A stretch of 11,204 nt of DNA from Clostridia bacterium. Lineage in GTDB: Bacteria > Bacillota_A > Clostridia > Oscillospirales > CAG-272. The notes under the pieces are model-generated. The model was not told the origin of the DNA. It did no database searches and saw only the letters and a program-made list of their open reading frames with translations. Where the stretch lies: the NCBI GenBank assembly GCA_017407725.1, contig JAFQWB010000117.1, positions 1-11,204 on the forward strand, written 5' to 3'. Position 1 is the first letter of the stretch, and every line of letters starts with the position of its first letter. Below, one piece after another: positions 1-6,423 of this stretch. The position numbers and the translations under genes were made by a program.

Positions 1-1781
1 CTATAATGGATATGCTTGCCTCAAGATCGCTTGTAGGTACTGTTCTTAACGTTCCGCCCACTATGGTCCCCGAGAGCGACACCGCAAATCTTTCGGTCCT
101 CTCCTACGACCCTATCATATATTCGAAGGGCAGAAGTCCTCTTGAAGCCGCCGCAATGGGCATAATTATGGAGGACTGCGAAACCGCATTCAGATGTAAT
201 CTCGTTACACTTGAAGAGGGCGAGCTTGAATATTCGGAAAGAAGAATAATAGATCACGGCGCAGACAACATTTCTTCAGAGGAGGCGGCGGTTCTTGTAG
301 CCGCACTTGAAGAGGCGCTTTCGGATGATAACAGACATTTCCACCCCGGAATGTCATACCGCGAGAGCATGATAGTAAAAAATGCTCCCGACAGGGTCAT
401 ATTCTCACGCCCTCACGATATTCCCGGAAAGGTCATCGGCCCTTATCTTCCCGCAGGCGAAGACGGTCACTACTATACGGAAATAATGAAAAAGAGTTAT
501 GAGGTGCTTAATTCCCACCCCATAAATGAGGAAAGAAGAAAAAAAGGACTTCACGTTGCAAACTCGGTATGGTTCTGGAGTCCCGGAAAGAAGGCGGCAC
601 TTCCCTCCTTCAAGGAAAAGTGGGGACTTTCGGCTACCATGATCTCGGCAGTTGACCTTCTCAAGGGCATCGGCTTTCTTGCAGGAATGAAAACACCCTC
701 GGTTGAAGGCGCGACCGGCACTGTTGACACCAACTATTCGGGCAAGGCAAAGGCCGCTATCGACGCGTTTGAATCGGGCGACGATTTTGTTTACATTCAC
801 CTTGAAGGACCCGATGAGTGCGGACACTGCGGCGACACCGAGGGCAAGGTAAGAGCGATCGAAAGCATTGACTCTCTCGTTCTTGCTCCTCTTTACGATT
901 ATCTTTCGGTATCGGGCGACGATTTCAAGATAATGGTCCTTCCCGACCATCCCACACCTCTTGAAATAAGAACACACTCACCCGAGCCTGTTCCCTTCTT
1001 TATATACTCAAGCAAGGAGACACTTCACTCATCAGAGCGCTTCACCGAAAAGAGCGCATCGGAGTCTCCCGTATATATTCCCGAGGGCAAGGAGCTTCTT
1101 GACCTTATGATAGAGCGCGAGAAAGATCCTACGCCCCTTTCGGACGGCGATAATAAAATCAAAGAGGAAACACCCAAGGACACAAGCTCCGAAACGGCAA
1201 GCCCTTCGGACGATAAAAGAAAAAAGTCCTCAACCTTCGTTGATTTTATTGAAGTCATCTCAATATCGCTTGTAGCGGTGCTTCTTCTCATGACTCTCAT
1301 TGTAAGACACTCGCCCGTTATAGGCGCATCAATGGAGCCTACTCTTCATCAGGGCGACGTGCTTCTTGTTTCAGACCTTTTCTATACGCCCAAGGTCGGC
1401 GATATAGTTATAATTCAGGTCGACAAGCCCACAAAGGGAGCATCTCTTGACAGACCTCTTGTCAAAAGAATAATAGCCGTCGGCGGAGACAGAGTTTCAA
1501 TAAACTTCAAAACCTGGGAAATTGACGTCAACGGTCTTCCCATCGATCAGTCGTATCTCGACCCTGCCAAGATCAAAGCTTCGGCAATGAAGAACTATGC
1601 AATGGAGACCGACGATAGCGGGATATGCGAATTCACGGTATCAGAGGGATGCGTATTCGTGCTTGGCGACAACCGCAACGATTCACTTGACAGCAGAACT
1701 CTCGGCGAAATAGACGAGCGCTGTATAGTAGGAAGAGCGATATTCAGACTCTTTCCCTTAAATAACATGGGAAAGCCCTAA
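1..1781 (+). CDS. lepB: Fusion: apgM-type phosphoglycerate mutase / putative homoserine kinase domain + type I signal peptidase (5' partial)
   Basis: One open frame carries two enzymes. It is open to the left edge, so the real start and about 35 N-terminal residues, including the first metal-binding Asp, are missing. Numbering from the ATG at 6, residues 1 to about 371 match cofactor-independent phosphoglycerate mutases of the archaeal ApgM type. Visible motifs are PESDTANLS (S24 is the candidate phosphorylated Ser), GRSPLEAA (42-49), HLEGPDECGH (265-274) and PDHPTP (313-318). Residues 372-409 are a hydrophilic linker rich in K, E, D, S and T. A basic KRKK precedes a membrane segment at about 411-433. 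The signal peptidase I domain follows: GASMEPTL with catalytic S442, VKRIIAVGGD with general-base K487, and GDNRNDSLDSR (554-564). It cleaves signal peptides on the outer face of the membrane, and the predicted N-in topology leaves the first domain in the cytosol. The first domain could be a mutase or, given thrC in the same operon, a homoserine kinase. Both assignments rest on motifs. The fusion itself is read directly from the sequence. Confidence 0.9.
   Translation, partial: IMDMLASRSLVGTVLNVPPTMVPESDTANLSVLSYDPIIYSKGRSPLEAAAMGIIMEDCETAFRCNLVTLEEGELEYSERRIIDHGADNISSEEAAVLVAALEEALSDDNRHFHPGMSYRESMIVKNAPDRVIFSRPHDIPGKVIGPYLPAGEDGHYYTEIMKKSYEVLNSHPINEERRKKGLHVANSVWFWSPGKKAALPSFKEKWGLSATMISAVDLLKGIGFLAGMKTPSVEGATGTVDTNYSGKAKAAIDAFESGDDFVYIHLEGPDECGHCGDTEGKVRAIESIDSLVLAPLYDYLSVSGDDFKIMVLPDHPTPLEIRTHSPEPVPFFIYSSKETLHSSERFTEKSASESPVYIPEGKELLDLMIEREKDPTPLSDGDNKIKEETPKDTSSETASPSDDKRKKSSTFVDFIEVISISLVAVLLLMTLIVRHSPVIGASMEPTLHQGDVLLVSDLFYTPKVGDIVIIQVDKPTKGASLDRPLVKRIIAVGGDRVSINFKTWEIDVNGLPIDQSYLDPAKIKASAMKNYAMETDDSGICEFTVSEGCVFVLGDNRNDSLDSRTLGEIDERCIVGRAIFRLFPLNNMGKP
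1089..1109 (+). promoter_or_regulatory. Possible internal ribosome binding site and start for a free signal peptidase
   Basis: AAGGAG at 1089-1094 lies 12 bases before an in-frame ATG at 1107 (M368 of the visible frame), at the end of the mutase-like domain. Starting here would give a signal peptidase of 224 residues with a cytosolic tail, a normal size for Gram-positive type I enzymes. There is no other in-frame ATG, GTG or TTG in the linker. The 12-base spacing is longer than ideal, and AAGGAG also simply encodes Lys-Glu, so this is only a possibility. Confidence 0.25.
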
Positions 1782-1805
1782 ATCAGAATTAAGGACCTTA
1801 ATATT

Positions 1806-2705
1806 ATGGCGGATTTTAACAAAACTCACAGATACAGCGAAATACACTGGTTTCCCGGTCATATGGCGAAGACAAGACGTATCATCAAGGAATGTCTTCC
1901 CTCTGTTGATGCGGTGATCGAAATACTTGATGCAAGAATTCCGCTCTCGTCAAGAAATCCCGAGATAAACGAAATATGCTCGGGCAAGCCGAGACTTGTT
2001 ATTCTTTCAAAGTCATCACTTGCCAATCCCTCTATGACAGCCGCATGGAAGAAGTATTTTGAAAACAAGGGCGGTTGCATTGCCGCAGACTTTATAAACG
2101 GCAACGGTCTTTCCGAAATAGAGCCTGCGATAAGAGCTCTTCTTTCGGAAAAGAGCGCAAGAAACGAGGCAAGAGGTATGGGCGGCAAGGAGCTTAAGGC
2201 TATGGTCGTCGGAATTCCCAACGTAGGAAAATCTTCATTTATAAACAAATTCAGCGGAAGCAAGAAGGCAAAGGTTGAGGATAAACCCGGTGTTACAAGA
2301 GAAAAGCAGTGGGTAAAAACGCCCTACGGCATCGATCTTCTCGATATGCCCGGTGTGCTCTGGCCCAAGCTTTCCGAAAGACGCGCCGCAGAAAACCTTG
2401 CTATCACGGGAGCTGTCAAGGACAGCGTGCTCAACACCGAGGAGCTTGCGGTAGTTCTTTGCAAAAGACTTCTCAAGGCTTCTCCCGAGCTCTTTTTTGA
2501 AAGATACAAGATAAAGCCCGAGGAAATAGAGGATCTTGAGGATTATGAGATATTCGAGCTTGTCGGAAGAAAGCGCGGATTCCTTATTTCGGGCGGAGAG
2601 ATAAATTACGAGCGAACAGCTCTCACGCTTCTTGACGAATACCGCTCGGGCAAGATAGGAAGAATAACCCTTGAGCTTCCCCCGAGAGAAGTACGCGGAG
2701 AATAA
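1806..2705 (+). CDS. rbgA: Ribosome biogenesis GTPase RbgA (YlqF)
   Basis: This is a circularly permuted GTPase that acts late in 50S ribosomal subunit assembly. At 299 residues it has the usual length. The N-terminus has the family hallmark HWFPGHMAKT (14-23) and DARIPLSSRNPEI (42-54). The G motifs come in permuted order: G4 at 68-71, G1 GIPNVGKSS (136-144), G2 Thr in PGVTREKQW (T164) and G3 DMPG (180-183). The C-terminal ribosome-contacting domain ends with YRSGKIGRITLE. The G4 position reads SKSS where NKxD is expected, so the Asp that normally reads guanine is absent although the rest is intact. AAGGA at 1791-1795 lies 10 bases before the ATG. It lies 24 bases after the lepB fusion, as lepB-rbgA pairs do in many Firmicutes. 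Confidence 0.95.
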   Translation: MADFNKTHRYSEIHWFPGHMAKTRRIIKECLPSVDAVIEILDARIPLSSRNPEINEICSGKPRLVILSKSSLANPSMTAAWKKYFENKGGCIAADFINGNGLSEIEPAIRALLSEKSARNEARGMGGKELKAMVVGIPNVGKSSFINKFSGSKKAKVEDKPGVTREKQWVKTPYGIDLLDMPGVLWPKLSERRAAENLAITGAVKDSVLNTEELAVVLCKRLLKASPELFFERYKIKPEEIEDLEDYEIFELVGRKRGFLISGGEINYERTALTLLDEYRSGKIGRITLELPPREVRGE

Positions 2706-2706
2706 T

Positions 2707-3429
2707 ATGAAAAAGGTACTCATAAGCGGCGGAAGCCGCGGAATAGGTCGTGCGATAGTTGAAAAATTTGCATCCATGCCCGACGAATACTCTGTTTGCT
2801 TTATATACTCAAAAAGCGAAAACGAGGCTCTCGCTCTTCAGAGCGCCTGTGGTGCATTACCGATAAAAGCCGATCTTTCAAGCACCGACGGCGCCCAGCT
2901 TGCAGCAAAAAAAGCAACCGAAATACTTGGCGGTGTTGATATTTTAATAAACTGTGCGGGTATTTCATCGATAAAGCCGATACACGATATTTCAAACGAG
3001 GAGCTTATGAAAACTATGAGCGTGAATTTTACGTCGGCATTCATTCTCTCGCGCGAGCTTTCCCGTCATATGATAAACAACAAATACGGAAGAATTATAA
3101 ACATCGGCTCAATGTGGGGAGCGCGAGGCGCTTCTTGCGAGGTGCATTACAGCTCCTCAAAGGCGGCTCTTCGCGGACTTACGACCTCACTTGCAAAGGA
3201 GCTTGGCCCTTCCGGAATAACGGTCAACTGCATAGAGCCGGGATTTATAATGACCGAAATGAACTCTCACTGCACTAAGGACGTGCTTGAAGAAATAACA
3301 GATGCGACTCCCCTCTCAAGACTCGGAAGACCCGAGGATATTGCAGACGCAGTATTCTTTATTGCATCAGACAGTGCATCCTTCATAACCGCTCAGTGCA
3401 TAGGTGTTGACGGAGGAATAATACTTTAA
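2707..3429 (+). CDS. SDR-family oxidoreductase, FabG-like
   Basis: This is a classical short-chain dehydrogenase/reductase of 240 residues, a NAD(P)H-dependent Rossmann enzyme in the cytosol. It shows the dinucleotide site GGSRGIG (8-14), NCAG (82-85), and the catalytic set N108, S135, Y148 and K152 (Y-x3-K). The late segment TPLSRLGRPEDIADAV and the terminal VDGG are typical of FabG (3-oxoacyl-ACP reductase). No other fatty-acid gene is nearby, so the substrate is open, and a sugar or hydroxy-acid dehydrogenase is equally possible. The start at 2707 is preferred because GGAG at 2697-2700 lies 6 bases upstream and the protein then begins MKKVLISGG, as family members do. A longer reading from a TTG inside rbgA is unlikely. 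The ATG is 1 base past the rbgA stop, suggesting translational coupling. It separates rbgA from rnhB, which are usually closer. Confidence 0.88.
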   Translation: MKKVLISGGSRGIGRAIVEKFASMPDEYSVCFIYSKSENEALALQSACGALPIKADLSSTDGAQLAAKKATEILGGVDILINCAGISSIKPIHDISNEELMKTMSVNFTSAFILSRELSRHMINNKYGRIINIGSMWGARGASCEVHYSSSKAALRGLTTSLAKELGPSGITVNCIEPGFIMTEMNSHCTKDVLEEITDATPLSRLGRPEDIADAVFFIASDSASFITAQCIGVDGGIIL

Positions 3430-3449
3430 CAAAGCAGGAAACATCTGAA

Positions 3450-4501
3450 ATGATAAGATTTGAATGTGATTACAACGAAGGCGCGCATCCCTTTGTGCTT
3501 GATGCGCTTACAAGCACCAATTACACACAGACGATAGGCTACGGAGAGGACGAATACTGCGAGGATGCAAGAGCTCTTATAAAGGAGATCTGCGCCTCCC
3601 CTTCTGCCGCAGTTCACTTTTTCGTTGGCGGAACTCAGACTAACGCGACAGTCATTTCCTCACTCTTAAAGCCCTATGAGGGTATTGTAGCCGCAGTTCG
3701 GGACATATTGCCGTTCACGAAACGGGAGCTGTTGAGGCTTACGGTCACAAGGTCATCACCCTTCCCGCATCTGACGGAAAGATAGATGCAGAGAGCGTAA
3801 AGGCTCTTTTCGATTCTCACCACCAAAGCCCCGCTCACGAGCACATGGTAAAGCCGGGTGCGGTGTATATATCTCATCCCACCGAAACGGGAACCCTTTA
3901 TTCAAAGGATGAGCTTTCAAGGCTTTATTCGGTCTGCAAAAAGCTTGGACTTTATCTCTATATTGACGGAGCGAGATTCGGATATGCTCTCGGCTCTGAT
4001 GCAAACGATGTCCGCTTTGAGGACATGAAGGAGCTTTGCGACCTTTTCTATATAGGCGGAACAAAATGCGGTCTTCTTTTCGGCGAGGCTCTCGTTATCT
4101 TTAACGACGATCTCAAAAAGGAGTTCAGATATTACATAAAGCAGCACGGAGCTATGCTTGCCAAGGGCAGACTTTTGGGAATTCAGTTCTCTGCAGTTCT
4201 TAATGACGGCCTTTATGAGAGAATATGCAGAAAGGCTGTATCTCTCGCAATGAAAATAAAATCCGCTCTTCTTTCGCTCGGTGTTGAATTTACGAATAAT
4301 TCGTACACGAATCAGCTCTTCCCCATATTTGACAACGATACTCTTGCAAGACTTTCGCTCAAATACTCCTTCGACCTCGGAGATACGGTAGACAAGGATC
4401 ACACAAGCGTTCGTATCTGCACCTCGTGGGCGACAAGCGAGGAGGCTGTAAACGCCCTTATAGAGGACGTATCCAACTACTTAAAGGAAAAGGAAATATA
4501 A
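3450..4501 (+). pseudogene. Threonine aldolase family (PLP beta-eliminating lyase) gene, broken by one frameshift
   Basis: Two adjacent frames together make one fold-type I PLP enzyme of about 350 residues, of the threonine aldolase / aromatic beta-eliminating lyase group. That group includes low-specificity aldolases splitting threonine to glycine and acetaldehyde. The first frame runs from the ATG at 3450 (CAGGAA at 3435-3440) through HFFVGGTQTNATV. At about 3696-3698 the frame is lost, and the protein continues one frame over as SGHIAVHETGAVEA. That frame has no stop through 4501. Restoring one base in GCAG-TTCGGG would give A-D-S-G-H, which fits the family pattern D-(S/T)-G-H. Downstream, YIDGARFGYAL (PLP-ring Asp) and IGGTKCG (Schiff-base Lys codon 4064-4066) are intact, so the lesion is recent or a sequence error. 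No slippery heptamer is seen. Left uncorrected, the first frame ends at 3785 after 111 residues. Substrate specificity is inferred from family only. Confidence 0.85.
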
Positions 4502-4503
4502 AA

Positions 4504-5103
4504 ATGCCGAGCTTTGAATTCGAAGAAAAATACCTCTCGGAGGGATACGGTGTGATCTGCGGAACAGACGAAGCAGGCAGAGGCCCTCTTGCGGGACCTG
4601 TTTGCGCCGCCGCGGTTATTCTTCCGCTCGGATATATGCTGGAGGATCTCAACGACTCAAAAAAGCTTACCGAAAAGAAGCGTGATCTTCTTTTCGACCT
4701 TATAAAAGAAAATGCAGTTTCCTACGGCATTGCCTTTGCAAGCGTTGAAGAGATAGACTCGCTCAACATACTCAACGCATCACAGCTTGCAATGCGAAGA
4801 GCGGTTGCGATGCTCTCTCCCGCCCCCGACCTCGTGCTTGTTGACGGAAACGTTGCACGCGGCTTTGAAATGAAGGCAGTTCCGATCGTAAAGGGCGACT
4901 CTTTATCAGCTTCGATCGCCGCTGCATCCATACTTGCAAAGACCGCGAGAGACAGACTTATGAAGGAGCTTGACGAAAAATACCCCGAGTATCAGCTATC
5001 AAAGCACAAGGGCTACCCTACTCCCCTTCACATGCAGCTTGTACGTGAGCTTGGCCCTTCTCCCATTCACAGAAAAACCTTTCTTAAATTTCTTGACAAA
5101 TGA
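4504..5103 (+). CDS. rnhB: Ribonuclease HII
   Basis: Ribonuclease HII cuts the RNA strand of RNA-DNA hybrids and removes single ribonucleotides misincorporated into DNA. The protein has 199 residues. The signature GTDEAGRGPLAGPV holds catalytic D22 and E23, LVDGN gives D114, and KGDSLSASIAAASILAK gives D132. The 92- and 18-residue spacings between these acids are those of the family DEDD set. DSKKLTEKKR (51-60) is also typical. The start at 4504 is chosen because AAGGA at 4490-4494 lies 9 bases upstream and the product then has family length; longer in-frame starts would run into the preceding gene. It starts 2 bases after the aldolase stop and overlaps yraN by 4 bases (ATGA), so it is part of the same operon. 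Confidence 0.95.
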   Translation: MPSFEFEEKYLSEGYGVICGTDEAGRGPLAGPVCAAAVILPLGYMLEDLNDSKKLTEKKRDLLFDLIKENAVSYGIAFASVEEIDSLNILNASQLAMRRAVAMLSPAPDLVLVDGNVARGFEMKAVPIVKGDSLSASIAAASILAKTARDRLMKELDEKYPEYQLSKHKGYPTPLHMQLVRELGPSPIHRKTFLKFLDK

Positions 5104-5477
5104 ACAAAGACAGGACAAGTGCAAGAGCCATCGGCGACATGGGAGAGGACGCCGTTTGCTCGTATCTTAAGCGCAGATTTTACAAAATACTTTCAAGAAA
5201 CTACACGGTTAAGGGCGGAGAGATAGACATTATCTCAAAAAGGGGTTCTACCGTTATCTTTACCGAGGTAAAGACGAGAAATGCCAAGAACACCTCCCTG
5301 TTCGGAAGACCTGCGGATGCGGTCGATGCCGACAAGGTATATCACATAAGACTTGCGGCAAAAAGATACATAAAGGAAAACTCTCTTTTTTCATACAAGA
5401 TACGGTTTGATATCGCCGAAGTTCTTACCGACGGCGAAAAAATCAAAATAAACTATATAAAGGATGCATTTATATGA
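5100..5477 (+). CDS. yraN: YraN family (UPF0102) nuclease-like protein
   Basis: This is a small protein of 125 residues, normal for the family, with a predicted endonuclease-like fold. The exact role is not established. The pattern is characteristic: GEDAVCSYLKRR near the N-terminus, SRNYTVKGGEIDII (32-45), then a core strand ending in FTEVKTR (54-60). The acids E41, D43 and E56 with K58 correspond to the E/D...ExK arrangement of PD-(D/E)XK-type nucleases. The start overlaps the rnhB stop as ATGA, and its own stop overlaps the next start in the same way. rnhB-yraN adjacency is common in bacteria and suggests nucleic-acid processing, but that is an inference from context. Confidence 0.92.
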   Translation: MNKDRTSARAIGDMGEDAVCSYLKRRFYKILSRNYTVKGGEIDIISKRGSTVIFTEVKTRNAKNTSLFGRPADAVDADKVYHIRLAAKRYIKENSLFSYKIRFDIAEVLTDGEKIKINYIKDAFI

Positions 5478-6379
5478 AATATTTCGATCTTCACTGTGAC
5501 ACCTTTCTTAATCTGTACGAGGACAAAAAGGGCTTTGACGATCCTCAGATCATGGCTCCTCCCTCTCTTCAGAGCTTTGATAAATATACTCAGGTGGCGG
5601 CATTCTGGAGCGCACATTCAAAAAGCGCAGACGAGTGCTACGATACCTTTTTAAGAGCGAGTGAATATATAAAGGAAAGAAGACATCTTCTTCCCGACAA
5701 TTTTTCATATATTCCCGCAGTTGAGGGCGGAAAGCTTCTCGGCGAGGATATTACAAGAGTAAAAAGAATAGCAGACGAGGGCGTACGCGTATTTACTCTT
5801 GTATGGGCAGGTCTTTGTCCTGTAGGCGGAGCTCACGGCACCGACAAGGGTCTTACCAGATTCGGCAGAGAGGTCATGTATGCTCTTTTTGAAAACGGAA
5901 TGATCCCCGACATTTCTCATGCATCCGACAAGATGTTCTATGAGGTTGCAAAGATATGCAGTGAAGAGAAAATGCCCTTCATCGCATCCCATTCAAACGC
6001 AAGAAAAATTACCCCCGTATCGAGAAATCTTACCGACGATATGATCTCGTATCTCATCTCGTCAAACTCTCTCATAGGAATAAATCTCTGTCCTCCCTTC
6101 CTTTCGGATAAGGGCCCTGCAACGGTGGACGATATTGCACAGCACATAAAATATTTTGTAGATTCGGGAGCGTCCGACATACTTGCATTCGGATGCGACT
6201 TTGACGGAATTGACACGACTCCCATCGGAATCGAAGGAATAAAGGACATTGAAAAGCTTTACCTGCTCCTTCTTGAAAAGGGCTTTGACAAAAATCTTCT
6301 CGATTCGGTATTCTACTCAAATGCGGAAAGATTTTTTGACCGCCTTAACATAAAGGGCTTCACAAACAAGGATATATAA
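5474..6379 (+). CDS. Dipeptidase, peptidase family M19
   Basis: This is a zinc dipeptidase of the renal (membrane) dipeptidase family with 301 residues. It is shorter than the eukaryotic members, with no signal peptide or membrane anchor, so a cytosolic location is expected. The metal and active-site residues appear in family order: H7-x-D9 in FDLHCDT, E84 in PAVEGG, H149 in ISHASD, H173 and R177 in SHSNARKI, and the acidic FGCDFDG (239-245). Family members hydrolyse dipeptides, some with D-residues at the C-terminal side, and some bacterial members act on other amide bonds. The exact substrate cannot be told from sequence. Its ATG overlaps the yraN stop by 4 bases (ATGA), implying translational coupling. 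Confidence 0.93.
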   Translation: MKYFDLHCDTFLNLYEDKKGFDDPQIMAPPSLQSFDKYTQVAAFWSAHSKSADECYDTFLRASEYIKERRHLLPDNFSYIPAVEGGKLLGEDITRVKRIADEGVRVFTLVWAGLCPVGGAHGTDKGLTRFGREVMYALFENGMIPDISHASDKMFYEVAKICSEEKMPFIASHSNARKITPVSRNLTDDMISYLISSNSLIGINLCPPFLSDKGPATVDDIAQHIKYFVDSGASDILAFGCDFDGIDTTPIGIEGIKDIEKLYLLLLEKGFDKNLLDSVFYSNAERFFDRLNIKGFTNKDI

Positions 6380-6393
6380 CCAAGATACCAAAT

Positions 6394-6415
6394 GCGGCGA
6401 TGCCGCTGTCAGGAG
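6394..6415 (+). promoter_or_regulatory. Short hairpin and Shine-Dalgarno before thrC
   Basis: The 44-base gap before thrC contains GCGGC (6394-6398), a 3-base loop, and GCCGC (6402-6406), a perfect 5-bp stem. AGGAG follows at 6411-6415, 8 bases from the ATG at 6424. The Shine-Dalgarno site decides the thrC start in favour of 6424 over an in-frame ATG at 6400, which lies inside the hairpin. The hairpin has no T-run, so it is not a terminator. It may only affect translation or mRNA stability. Confidence 0.4.
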
Positions 6416-6423
6416 ATAAAATT

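Noticed and set aside
405..977. Open frame of 190 codons on the - strand
   Set aside because: It lies wholly inside the mutase-like domain, which has clear family motifs. The antisense translation shows no recognisable domain and there is no ribosome site.
2235..2777. Open frame of 180 codons on the - strand
   Set aside because: It overlaps the conserved C-terminal half of RbgA and the start of the SDR gene and resembles no family. It is an antisense shadow.
3690..3705. Programmed ribosomal frameshift in the aldolase gene
   Set aside because: Joining the frames would need a -1 shift, but there is no X-XXY-YYZ slippery heptamer and no clear stimulatory structure. A one-base deletion explains it more simply.
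3917..4402. Open frame of 161 codons on the - strand
   Set aside because: It is antisense to the PLP-binding part of the aldolase, where the + strand motifs are unmistakable.
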